Shown: positions 34,801 through 46,516 of the stretch, one piece after another | How the letters are laid out: the number at the start of each line of letters is the position of its first letter | Numbering within the stretch: the stretch's first letter is position 1 | Assembly (NCBI RefSeq): GCF_021155775.2 | Contig: NC_060234.1 | Span: forward strand, 35,337,026-35,401,025 | Source of the DNA: Neodiprion pinetum | Lineage: Eukaryota; Arthropoda; Insecta; Hymenoptera; Diprionidae | Length of the DNA: 64,000 bases | Reading direction: 5' to 3' | Notes under the pieces: generated by a model | Told to the model about the DNA's origin: nothing | What the model saw: the letters and a program-made list of their open reading frames with translations, nothing else | Databases searched by the model: none | Program-made: the position numbers and the translations under genes

Positions 34801-36529
34801 AAGAACGGTGCACTTTAAAAGCATCCGCATTAATGAAAATGGCATCGCTTTCTATGCCGCAGGAAAATTAACAAATATTCACCGTCCACGGATGGACTGG
34901 CGTTCCGTCGTCTTTGTAAAGGGGGATGAAGAATAACTTACGGAAAAGCTCGTATGCCCGAAACACGCCGAGAGTGATTCACTTTATTCTCACAACATTC
35001 TTCAAGGGAAGCCAACCGATGATGGATAGAATGTGCTTTTAATTTACTCGCGACGCAGACTTCAACTCCGCCCGGGTCACCCTGGGGAAAAACCTAGTCG
35101 ATACACTCAATCCTCCTGACAGTCACTCAAAGCTGAGAGAGACGCCGACGTCGGTACACCGATACACGATTGCGTAGTGTGATATGGAGATCAATGCCTC
35201 TCCATTTCTTTCTTTCTCCTCGCGGAACGCGAGCCACTTTTCGCGGTTTACATTATGCCCCAATTTGCATCGCAAACTCTATCAGCTGTATAAGCCACGG
35301 CTTGAAGAGTCGTGAATTAATGGACCAGCTGCGATGGCGAAGCGTAGGTGAACGAGACTATTGTCGAAACGTTGGTAGAACAAACACAGAAATTTAACAA
35401 GATTTGAAATCGCACCGAGTCGGATTCGTGGCTCGATGAATAAACATGTTTGAAAGAAATTTTCGACAACAATCTCACCGTGATTTCATTATACCATCGA
35501 GCTTTGCCCTCTACCATTTTTTGGCGTCACTTTTTACCCTCAAATTTTTTCACCCTTCACCACATTCTTCGCTGTACGTTGGCAAAGCTGTTGCGAATAG
35601 CAAAAGTACTTTTGCGATTAATTTTTCTCTCTAAAACGAAGAGGGAATAAATCCGCTTGGTTTTCCACGCGCTATAATTCATGCAAAAGATTTTCATACT
35701 CTGAATTGGTTATAGGACCCGTTCGAAAATTCTCTGTTATTTTCCTCGACCCCTGGTGTTTTTCCAATATTTAATGCCTCCTTGCAGCCTCGGAAAGTAT
35801 GTATGTACATTGGCAACGGCCAGTTTTACCACGGTCTTACTTTGAAAGAGGTGTTCAAAGAGAACTCAAAGGATCGGGTGGGCTTAGCGTAGGACGTTAC
35901 AAAACTTCCACCTTTCTTTTCTCTTGTAACTAGCAGCCTCCAGAGGGTGTATAAACCGACAGCCCGAAGAAGGATGTTTTTAGGGACTCGTGTGGCTGAA
36001 AATGGATTTTCTAAGAGTCGACTTTACTTTGAAACAACGATTCTCAGTGTCTTTCAGGGGAAAAAAAATAGATCGAGGTCCAGACTTGTGGAGAAGAGCC
36101 CACTTTCTTACTGTAGAAAATTTAGTTATAAAGTCGTCGGGTTAAAAATCTTTCTAAAGTACAGAAAGTGAAGTTGTACGAATTTAACTCGATCTCCGAA
36201 AGGGCTTTGCCAGCAATAATCCTTGAGAGCGAATATTGTCCGAGACGTGAGAGAATCCCTGCACTTACTAATCGTGAACTGAATGAAACAGGAACGTTTC
36301 AAAATTGAAAAAATCATCGACGCAATGTCCGGATCCTCTGAAATTGAGTATCGATCACAGGCCAATGGAACTTGTAGTTAAATACGTGATCGCACAAAAA
36401 TACCAACTTGAGACGCTTTGTTATCCGAGTGAAAATGGGACCTCAAATAAAGTGAACAGCTACACCCAAACTCCCGGACCGTGATCCCAGCAACTTCGGG
36501 GCAAGTTTCGAGTTCCGATGTGATTGAAA

Positions 36530-36556
36530 AATATATATATATATATATATATATAT
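36530..36556. repeat. (AT)n microsatellite
   Basis: About 13 uninterrupted AT units; self-complementary and cruciform-capable. Confidence 0.9.
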
Positions 36557-39500
36557 CAACACAGCTCAACGAGAAAACTGAAAGAGACACACCGCGTACC
36601 GTTGGGACCGTACAGGAGAGGCCGGAGTTGCGCGAATTCCGTAGAATATTGGTGGGAGTTTCTCGAAATGGGTTAAACATCCGCTCGTAACTGTGGTCAG
36701 CCTTTCCGCAGGGGACGCGGACGACGCCCTGTCCTCGTGGAACAACGGCGTCGATCTCCGTAGCGACATCAGCTGACCCTCGTCAAGTCGGGCCCACGAC
36801 CACCTCTGACAGTTAATGGTAAAAACAGTCTCTGGATCTCATTAAATATCAAACCCGCGTCATATCTCACGATTTTGTACGCGTGTCAGGGTGGGCTCGA
36901 CGTGTTGACCGGATTTCGTCGCGACTTCACATCTCGGCGTCTATCATCTGATTACTACACGAACCCATTCCGTGCAATCGACGTCGAGCAGGGTTGCGCT
37001 TTCCGATCGAATCGTCGGTGGAAAAACGACAAAATACGAAAACGAGACAGAACAATCAAGATCGAATTTCCGCCGCGAATCGAGCGAGTGTTAATTCCCG
37101 TGCGAAGTGACTTTACCGTGGCTTTGCGGGAGCCAGCAGCGAAAGACACGGCTGATGCTGGCACCTTGTCGGATCGTGCAACCCGGTGCAAAGTAATCAA
37201 CGGACAGCGTCGACCGATAGCATCACCGCAGGACCCATTCATCTCCCGATTATAGCAATCAACATTGCGCTTTGGATAAGCCGCAGCGGCTGCAGGATCC
37301 GTCCGCCGGCTGCCGACTCCAATCTACGATCTATGGTCTACCTACCACCTGCGATCCACCGTTGCAGCTTTAATCGACCGAAATCCACGTGCGGGAGCCT
37401 TGATGCAGCACCGTCTGCGTCCCCGGACTCGCGTTACACGTTATCCAACGAGGAAATCGAATCCGAGACAAAACGTGTAGCTTCAGTTACAGCACAGAAT
37501 TTGAGGATGGTGCGATATTCGTGGCGCTAATTTTCGACCATTGATTCTTGATATTTTCAGCAAAATCATGAGAATTTCGAGTGAAAAAAATTTGCTGTTT
37601 CGGCTTCCTTGAGCAAATACAAGCGCTTTTAACGGTAATTGAAAATATGTCAATATTCGACGATTGTTTACTTTTAGCAGAGTTCGGCCTCTGTGAGATA
37701 ATATTTGTTTAGTAATACATATCTCGTAAAATGATTAAAATATCATGTTTTACCACTATTTAACTTTTCTTTCTTTCGACGCGAAAACCCAAAATTCACC
37801 ATCAGATATTGGCGCTACGGAAGTTGTACTCTTACCTAGATAATATCCGTCATGCGGAATCCATTGAGAAAAGTACTTACCTCAGAGTTTGCACTCTTGT
37901 CATTGTCAGGATTTACCGAAGCGCAATTTTTCCAACACCCTATTGCGAGAGTTCACGTATCGTTGGTAAAACAGGATCACGGTGAACTTTGTTTTTTTTT
38001 TTTGTTGTATTAATTTGCATTTCTGTTTCACGTTACGGAATTATCGAATGATCGCGATCAAGCTCCGAAAAGCGTTTCAGCTTATTTTTTTATATTTTTT
38101 TTTTTTTTTAAATTCGTATTTCACTTTACCAGGGGATGAAGGGTAACGTGGGGGCGAGAATGCCGCGACGCTAAAGCGAAAAGAGCAACTGAAAAATGAG
38201 ATTTACTTTTATTGCCGTTGGCAAAGGCACCAGTGCCAACAAACGACGTTTCAGCCGTAATATTGCGTGGGATATTATCACGAATAATCCATTAAAATAC
38301 GGGAGACCGTGGCGTGCAGATCTGGTGGCAAAGCCAAGGTAGGTACTCAGGCCTGTGTAATTTAAGGCTTGCGAAAAGGTGCAAGAAGAGATTATAATCA
38401 GCGCATGGCGGTGATAAATAATGGCGGTCCAAAGCTCAGCACACAGGGGGGTTAATTTCTCGCGTGTGCATTGCAAACTTGTAATTGAAACACACGTTCA
38501 CACTTGTAATCAACAACAACCATGCACGCTCAGAAAAACTCGGCGCCCACTCGACGACGCGGCGTGCTTATTTACCTCCGTATGTATCGCATTGCCCTAT
38601 AATCTCGTTACACTCGCAACTTACTCCGGAAACTCTGTAAATTGACAGCGGGTGATAATCGGCTCGCTAGACTTTTCACAAAAACGAAATTCCTCGAGGA
38701 GTATCGCGGATAATGAGAGGATTTTCCGTATGATTAATTCCTTAATTTATCGGCCAGAGACCATCTTGGAATTCTCGGTTGAATTGCATTTTGAAATTTC
38801 GAGCTTAGTGTCGTTAAATCGTAATTTTCGACTCTCGCGACTTGATGAGTTATTCATGAATTTCCCAGGAACCATTGGCCGTTCTGTGGAAATCAAACCA
38901 TTTTCGCGTAATTTGGTTAAAGGGACGTATTGGAAAAGTCTTGGGAGGTGCTTAGCGATACAGGAATAAATATATTTGATCGTTAACGGTCGAAAAGAGG
39001 GAGGCGGCAAGCTCGTCAGGAGCTTCTCATTCTCACCCCATTTCATTAACGCAGAAGATCTTCACCCCCCACGATATTTATGCGAGCCGATTTTCACCTG
39101 CAAAATATTCCGCATCATCCAAAATTTTCCTCTCGGTCAAATCATATTTCTTATTCTGCAGCATAATTATACAATAATAGAGGCTGTGATTTTGCATTTT
39201 AAATTCCAGATAACAGGTAAATATTACCACATCTTATCCCCTTTAAATATTGCTGCAAAACTGCGTCGCAGCCCGATAGCGAGTGAAAATGAATGACCGA
39301 ACAGGCGAAAAATAAGAGGCAAAGAAAAATGCTTTTATTCACAACACGTGTTTCCAGATGGAAGTTAAAAACAAGACTGTTTTTACAATAATTTGAATAG
39401 ACGCAGCAGCCTTATTCTATTGATAAACATTCGATATAGCTTTCACGTGTATTTTATCTATGACGACTGCTAGATCAAAAAAAAAAGGCACAAGGTGTGA

Positions 39501-42500
39501 TTTCACCCTTTATAACAGTATTGGAAAATGTCCTCATAACGTCACAGCCTGGTTATCGGCGCCATTTTATCACCAAATAACCTGAATTTTTAATTTTAAT
39601 GGAAGCAAATCGTAAGTCTCGGGGTTTCAAATTAGGCACTCATGTTACATAAACTAATTACACATAATCAATAATATCCCTGTTCTACTAATTTACACGC
39701 GAAAAAAGACAGTCAACGGTAAGATGTCAGCTTGGTTACATTAGTTTGATTTTTTTCCAACAAATGATACATTGCAAAGTGACAATCTCAATAACAAATA
39801 ACCGATTAGTTTCTCCAATTTTCTAAAAGCGTTCTTACATCCGGTCCGTGAACCCAACCGGGAATATCGAACCGGTCGAGACGAAACTCATCTCCAAGTT
39901 TGAGAGCTAATTGTCGACCGGTAACTATCAGCTCCTTATTGGCCGAGGCGCGCGACACGTTCGAGGAAAATTCATTGTGGAGCCTCCGTTAAAGGAAAAG
40001 CGATGTGAAGCGAATGGGATGATTTCCCACGAGGGGAGTCTGGCACACTCTTCGGCCTCGATCCACTGTCAACTACCCCTCGATGGAACCCTCGAGCCAA
40101 GTCGCTGGCGTCCTTCCTACCCCGTTACATCAACTTCGCTATCGCGCCCACTCTTCGCAGAGCTTTCTTCCGACCCGCCATTAAATTGCCTGGCCATAAT
40201 CCGTTATCGGGGGTTGGAAAGCCACCCCCTTGCCTTCGTCGCTTCTCGACAAAGGGACCCATGCGGGGAACGATCTAAACGTCGCGATGTAGGAATGCGG
40301 AGGACGGATCAGTGTCTGACTTTGTTTCGGTTAATGAGAAGATACGCTGCCATTTACGAGCTTTCACGTAATCCGGTATTCTTTCGAAGTCGGTATGACG
40401 AACACCGTGAACTAGAGTATCTTTGTGGGATTCTATTCGCTCCGGGGAATCCCTTTGAAAACCCTCAGAGCTCAAGAGCTGCTCTTGAAAAAAGTCGCGA
40501 CGGTGTTTTATTGCTTGGAGAAAATACTCGCTTTTCCTGGATAATGAGCTGCGTCGAACTTTTCAATGCAATATACGAAAATAATTCAGAGAGCTTTATT
40601 CCTGCATTGGAAAAGTTCATCGTTATTGTAGAATTTTGAATTTCCTCGTTTTTTAATTTTTAGCAGATCCATGCCTCTTCGCAAAGAGTTATTATACGAA
40701 CTGCAACTACTGTACGGATCTCGAATATCTAGGCGGGATAACGGAAACATGAGAGAGTGAATATTCATATTACGTTATTTACATCGCGATACAAAAGCTC
40801 GAGGGATGACAGTATCGTATATCCATGGAATTCAGCCACGATATATTCACGTAGCGGAAATAACGAGATAAATCCAAGTGCAAATATCAGAAAAATCAAA
40901 ATCCTATATATCTGTTTGCTATTCGGATAAAGTTTGCATACCTGTATATACACGTTTATTTGTTTCTGCGACTATTGAGTATTCGCTTTTAGTTTGCGAC
41001 GTTATCGAGCACACTCGAATAAGGTTTGTATTTCCTGTTTGTCGGCGGGACGTAGTTCGGTTACAGGAACTATTCATCTGGGTAAGGGAGTGAGTTGAAT
41101 TATCTTCTAAAATCTTTCTGCCGAATGATAATTTTGCCAATTTCTGAAAAATCTCGTACAACACGGATTAAAAATCCTTTCCATGTAATTTGTTCCCCTC
41201 TGTCTTACTTCTTTTAGTATCCCAAAGAAGGTTCGCAGAATATTTTATTGCCAGGCGTGAATCCAATTAAAATTGGAGCCAAGTGTAATATTAATATTCT
41301 TTTTAATTATAATAGTAAGAATAATATAAAACGTGACCGAAACCTTGGGCCATAAGACGATTAAAATGCGATATCCTCACCGGCAGCACCGAGGCGTAAT
41401 AAACCTACGATGACTATTGATTGAGCCGAATCAAAGTGGACGGTCAGAATCCCTCGTCGCACCATCTTCTTCTATCCAATCCGGAAATAAATCTCGCCTC
41501 CGTCCTCGACACGCTCGGGAAAAAAATTGGGAAAAAAATCTGAAATATTCATCTCACGAAGCGATCAAATTATGCCGTCGATGTCTCGGATCGGATGCTT
41601 GCTTTCGTCCCTTGGTTACCTCCTCGTTCCATGTTCCCCCATATGGCGAGGTGCGAGGGACCGTCGCCCCGGTCCTCCAGGGGCATTTACGAGGGGCCGT
41701 AAAGCTCGCGTTTCCGTCGATCCGGACGCCCAGGAATACCAAACCGAGACAGGGTGAAACGAGGACGTGGAATAGCCGGGCAGCACTGCTGATTCATACG
41801 AATAGTGCGCGAAGAGCGGCGCACGGTGCAACGGAAGAAATTTTTAGCTCTGCGGATCACCGATTTTACGGTGCTTAATATAAAATAAAATGTATCATTC
41901 TGAGTAAGAAACGATAATTGATTTAGTCACGATTCTTCTTTATTACGGTCACTGATAGTGCCAGACTTTCTTGTCGCTCAAAACTCTCTAAATCTTATCG
42001 AGTGTACTCGTACAAGGTGTCGCTACGTTAGAGTAAAAACCGCGAGCTTTTTTGACGAGGAGTGACGCTTAGCTCCAAAAAAAATCAAAAACAAAGTAAA
42101 AGGATAGAATATTTTCTGTAATAAAATTTTACCCCTGTAGGGATATTTATGAAAAATATTCAGAGATTCAGAGAGTTCTTTTTTTAATTTTCTAGACTAA
42201 AATCTCACTCTTGTTCGAGCGACTCAGTTTTCATTCCGCAAAATTTAGAGATCGGAATTTTTAATAATTTATTTAAACGGTTTGATAAATTTGTAACTGT
42301 GCAAGACAGTTGTATCAGGAGGATGCTATAGTCAGTTTTTATCGACCGAGTAAAATGTCACTTATTTCGACTATTATCAAAGCATACGCGTCACTGATTC
42401 ACTTGTCAAATGTCGGGTTTCTCGTAAAAAAAACATCGGCGATCGCGAAAATATCACTTCTGTCGAAATTTTCGGGATTCCCCGAAATCCGAGTAAAAAT

Positions 42501-42771
42501 TTTGCAACCATTTAGAATCCTTGAGAGGATCTGAAGCTTCTATTTTTCTAAAATCATCTAATTTACACAGATAACGATAGTAATATCGATACGTCGTTTA
42601 CGATGATGAAGATGATGTATTTTTTACTGAAAATATTAACGTCATTTAGACCCAATCTTCGCACCGATAATTCCTAGGCTTTGAAAACAACCAAATTAAG
42701 CGACATTCAACCCGGTCGATAAGAATACCCGTACAGCACCCTCTCAAAAATTGACCGTCGTGTGATTTCAG

Positions 42772-43580
42772 GGTACAGCAACGTCGTGCCGAAGACGCTG
42801 TGGGGCCGGCTGATCTCGATAATCTACGCACTGACGGGGATCCCGCTGCTGCTGGTGTACCTGAGCACCGTCGGCGACGTCCTGGCGCGGAGCTTCGGTC
42901 GGCTCTACGGGCGGCTGTGCCGCCCCCGAAGCTGCACGCGGAAGCCGTCGAAGGCGTACCACAACCACGTGGACTCGAAATCCGGGGGCAATTACTACCC
43001 GAGCAAGGACAGCTCCTGCGACGACCTTGGAAGGGCGGGGAGCGTGGTCCTCCTCGACTGCGGCAGCGAGGGGCTGCAGGCGGCCTCGTCGTCGACGGCG
43101 CTGGACCCTGGCAGCAAGGGGCACCTCCACCACGGCTTCCACCATCGCCTGCCGTGTCCGAAGGCCGTCAGGATCCCGATAACTCTCTGCCTGCTCATCA
43201 TAATCGCGTACATTTGCGGCGGCGCTGTCCTCTTCAATCGCCTCGAGGGTTGGTCGCTGCTCGAGAGCAGCTACTTCTGCTTCACGAGCCTCGGCACGAT
43301 CGGGTTCGGCGACCTGGTCCCCGGTGGTGCGGCAGCGCCCTCGGCGATCCTCGAGGAGCTCTCGCTCTGCGCCACCTCGCTCTACATCCTCCTCGGTATG
43401 GGCCTGATCGCGATGTGCTTCAACCTGGTGCAGGAGCAGGTTCTACACGTCGTCCGGGCCGTCGGACGGTTCTGCGGCATGGGGGGCGCCGGTCCGGCCG
43501 AGGGGGCCCCCGACTGTCGGGGCCCTGGCGCCCCCGACGACGAGGGCATACCGATGTCCGTCGTCTCCGCGGCCTCCTGA
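42772..43580 (+). CDS. Two-pore-domain (K2P) potassium channel, terminal exon up to first TGA
   Basis: The exon follows acceptor GATTTCAG and begins with GG, so the first codon is split in phase 1 within the filter glycine, a splice position I recall as conserved in K2P genes. It encodes the end of pore 1 (G-Y-S-N-V-V-P-K-T), M2 with L-V-Y-L-S-T-V-G-D-V, a long cytosolic loop of about 90 residues rich in Ser, Gly and His, M3, pore 2 with T-S-L-G-T-I-G-F-G-D, and M4. K2P proteins are dimeric background K+ channels of the plasma membrane. N-terminal exons with M1 and the pore-1 helix were not found. Filter 1 reads G-Y-S where G-Y-G is the rule. Codons are extremely GC3-rich. The TGA at 43578-43580 may not be the true end, as the same frame continues. 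Which family member this is cannot be said. Confidence 0.93.
43578..43580 (+). promoter_or_regulatory. Candidate leaky stop codon (TGA C)
   Basis: The K2P frame reads TCC TGA CAC. UGA followed by C is the leakiest stop context reported in animals. The frame stays open and codon-biased on both sides of this single stop, and a stem-loop follows two bases later. Selenocysteine is unlikely for a channel tail. Confidence 0.6.
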
Positions 43581-44102
43581 CACCCCCGCACCGCGGGGGA
43601 CGGCAAGCTCGCCCCCGCGCTACCCCACCCCCACAACCACAACACCCTCTCGCACATCTCCCAGAGCAAACGGCCCGCCCCGTCACCCGGGCACCACTCC
43701 CTGCCTCGGAAGAAGATCGGCGTCCCGGACTGCCGTGCCAACTCTCACTTCCAGCGGGGCCAGCCGACGCGACGGTCCGGAGGGCCCGGAATCTCCCCCG
43801 ACGACGGACCCACGCACTTCGAGTACTTCGTCCCACGAAGCGTCAGCGAGTTCAACCTGGCCGCCGCCGTTTCCGACATCGCCGTCCCCCCGCCCCCGGC
43901 CTCCGTTCTCAGGCCCGCCTCCGCAACGTCGGCGCTTCGGGCCCCCGGGGGGGGACCGCAGGGTGGTGGACGCATCGCCGACGCCATCAACGCCGCCAAG
44001 AGCCGGGAGAAGATGGTGACCTTCGAGGACGAGGGCACATCCGCCGTCGGCTCTACTCCGACGAGGAAAAACCTCACCGCTCTTGGCGACGTGTTCATGT
44101 GA
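43581..44102 (+). CDS. In-frame 173-codon C-terminal extension of the K2P channel
   Basis: Directly after the TGA, and in the same frame, 173 sense codons run to a second TGA at 44100-44102. Nearly every third base is G or C, exactly as in the upstream exon. The peptide is not random-looking: it has a His/Asn/Pro-rich start, then T-H-F-E-Y-F-V-P-R-S-V-S-E-F-N-L around codons 74-89, a Pro/Ala linker, I-A-D-A-I-N-A-A-K, K-M-V-T-F-E-D-E and a final D-V-F-M. Such tails suit a cytosolic K2P C-terminus carrying binding or phosphorylation sites (inference). It has no ATG near its start, so it needs readthrough of the TGA, splicing around it, or a sequence error at that base. No GTRAGT donor was seen just upstream, although CATCTCCCAG at 43654-43663 would be a fair acceptor. 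Confidence 0.75.
   Translation, partial: HPRTAGDGKLAPALPHPHNHNTLSHISQSKRPAPSPGHHSLPRKKIGVPDCRANSHFQRGQPTRRSGGPGISPDDGPTHFEYFVPRSVSEFNLAAAVSDIAVPPPPASVLRPASATSALRAPGGGPQGGGRIADAINAAKSREKMVTFEDEGTSAVGSTPTRKNLTALGDVFM
43583..43599 (+). promoter_or_regulatory. RNA stem-loop right after the K2P TGA
   Basis: CCCCCGC (43583-43589), loop ACC, GCGGGGG (43593-43599) form a perfect 7-bp G-C stem starting two bases after the TGA. Downstream stem-loops are known to stimulate stop-codon readthrough (for example Drosophila headcase). In this GC-rich context part of the match could be chance. Confidence 0.6.
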
Positions 44103-44839
44103 CGCAGCCCCGGCTGAGGGTGTCGCACCTCATCGCTTACCTCGCTCGATATCCCGCAAAACTCCTCGCCGAACCGCAACTTCGACACCGGCTGCTCGAC
44201 CTTCGCCGAGGAATCGCAGCTTCATTTTTAAACGCGTCGTATCAAACTCGAAAAGATTGTTGTTCTTTGATCGGTTACGTGTGATGTGAAACAGGTGCGC
44301 GGTTGTAATGCGGGAATCAACGCTGAATTACGACTCGAATTACTTAATTGACTTTCGACGATAAAAGATATCAATTATGTTCGCTGAAAACGTGTAATTA
44401 CTCGGAGCGAAGCGCAGCGGTTTGTGTATCATTGAATTTTAATACGCAACAGCGATGTATCGATACAGTCGCGGAGATAATAATTTACTGGACTTTTGAT
44501 CATTGCGTGAAACTCGTGGTGAAAATAATAGACAAATAATAATATTAATTGTTGTAATTAAAAATAGTTTTACTATTTTCCTACGCGTGTGCAGTTTTAG
44601 GAACGGAGGTTAATTGCAGTGTCGGGCCAAGAGCGAAATGAGAAGAAAACATTTTCAAAATATATACAGTGACGCACAAAGATAGAAATTTAACAACCTG
44701 TACGTAGGTATGATTACCGAGAGGAAAGAAAAGACAAGCTAACCCAAATCCAGTGTAAATAGATATCATGAATTCCATTACACTTACCCGATGATCGAGA
44801 ATCTGCTTATGATCAGTCATATCCCGCTGAAAGACACTA

Positions 44840-44921
44840 TGATAATAACAATGATAAAGTTCATATTAATAATAACGATAATTATAATGATGATAATAAT
44901 CGTAATAGTAAAAATAATAAT
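44840..44921. repeat. Degenerate (AAT/GAT)n repeat
   Basis: Interspersed AAT, GAT and AAC triplets are downstream of the K2P gene, possibly in its 3'UTR. Confidence 0.65.
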
Positions 44922-45499
44922 CCATCATCTCTGACCGATAATTCAAATTAAATCGCGAGGCGAGTGATTTTGAGTCGGGTGAATTTTTCTTATTTTATGC
45001 AAAGTAAGAATAATACAATATATAATATATTATAACGTGTACATATGAAATGCTTCTACAACCTCGAAATGGACACCGTTAAAGGGGGTGAAATCTAATT
45101 GCGTAAAGAACCCCACGAATATTATTGTAATCCAATTTATATGAAACGGGGAAAAAAAAAATTTGGACAAACATCGTTTTTCGAGAAAGAAAGAAACACG
45201 CGAAAAAAATTCCCAACGCAGTTTGGGGATAGCAAGAAAAAAACATTACATAAAACGGTAACCGCAAGGCTCTGAAATGGTTGTCCACGCGGTGACCACT
45301 AAACTTTACTTCTCGTGCAAGCTTCGCTTCGTTAATGGAAGAGAAAAAGTCAAAAGAAGAAACCTGAACACATATATATATATCTTATTTTCATCTCATT
45401 TTATCCTACTCCACCAACGCAAACGCAGAACAAGAAATCGCCGTAGGCAACAAAGAACGAAAGTATCGTTACACCGTTAGAAATGACCTTTTTATTTTT

Positions 45500-45597
45500 A
45501 TATATATATAAATAATAATAGTAATAGTAATAATATTAATAATAATAATAAGAAGAAGAAGAAGAATAATTCTAATAATAATAATGATAATGATAAC
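45500..45597. repeat. Compound (TA)n (AAT)n (GAA)n (AAT)n repeat
   Basis: Four simple motifs follow one another over about 100 bp: TATATATATA, then AAT/AGT, then AAGAAGAAGAAG, then AAT/GAT. Confidence 0.85.
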
Positions 45598-46460
45598 ACC
45601 TACATTCTTTTCGACGGTGCTTGGTGGCGGCTTTCCGCGTTTGTCCGTTCACGGCGATTGTTCTCTGCTCCTTTTACTGTTATTATCATCATTATTGTCG
45701 TCATTACGACGATCATTCGCCGCTTTATTTTTTCCTCGAGCATTGAAGAGATTATCGCCGCGTACATTAATTCGTGAAAAGAAGGTATAGTGCATTTAGG
45801 TATATCACAATGCGAAAGGACACCGCCGCAAAAGGGTGGATCGCGAGGGAAACCGAAAAAAAAGAAAAGAAACTAATAAGAGAAAAAACTTTTCATTTCG
45901 CGGAAGAATCTTTTTTGTACATCTATTTTTTCCGCGTGTTTTTCTCTCCTCAAAGAGACGTCACTTCGCTTATATACGCATGCATTAATTATGAAGCAAG
46001 CATGGAAAAAGCAGCCTCGTCTTCCTTTCAGGTCTATGTAAGAGTCTGCAGGACAACGATTAGATTTCATGGAAGTGAGTCTTCTTCTCTGGCCTTTGAC
46101 CAGCGCCTTGCCGAATCTTAATCCCGACTCTTCCCCCGGCAAACCGGAATCGCTATCCTTGTTAATATCTCCTTCCACCCCCTTAAACTCCCGTCGCTCC
46201 TTTGCCCCAAAAATTATCCCGCTTCCCGCCTGCCGTAACGATCTCTTTTAATTCGATATACCTGTGTGTTTGCGCTGCAATAACGAACCTGCAGAGTGTG
46301 GATATTCTGGGGGCGATTTGCGTTTTGATTAAACCCTGAATCACTCTCCCGCAGGCAATTCCGGGTATTTTTTATTAGATCAGCGTAATTCGACGCTGCC
46401 TTGTACAAAGATCAGGGAAAACCATAACTCACGCGCATGTTGAGATTGACGCGGATTTTT

Positions 46461-46516
46461 TCTTCCTCTTCTTATTCTTCTTCTTCTTCTTCTTCTTCTT
46501 CTGCTTCTTCTTCTTC
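46461..46516. repeat. (CTT)n microsatellite, interrupted
   Basis: About 17 CTT units carry CCT, ATT and GCT interruptions. The Arg-rich frame on the minus strand is only a reading of this repeat. Confidence 0.9.

Larger units (their letters stand above)
27846..42771. other. Long gene-poor stretch before the K2P exon
   Basis: No certain exon was recognised. Since the K2P exon at 42772 starts with a splice acceptor, some or all of this is likely its last intron (inference). Contents are CT and poly(C) tracts near 29159-29633, a TATA-like site with a palindrome near 30509-30542, a foldback repeat at 31645-31876, an AT repeat at 36530 and T-runs near 38090. The 242-codon frame at 39911-40639 starts at TTG and has no domain. 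Confidence 0.5.

Noticed and set aside
39911..40639. A 242-codon frame on the plus strand
   Set aside because: It starts at TTG, has no domain, no codon bias and no splice context. It is most likely chance.
43397..43580. An intron that would remove the K2P TGA
   Set aside because: No consensus GTRAGT donor was seen between M4 and the TGA; the only GT words (for example GTATGG near 43396, GTCGTC near 43560) are poor. It is not excluded without RNA data.
42800..44284. A 494-codon frame overlapping the K2P exon in another plus-strand frame
   Set aside because: It is a by-product of GC3-rich codons, rich in Arg, Pro, Ala and Gly with no domain, while the K2P frame has clear M2-M4 and pore 2.
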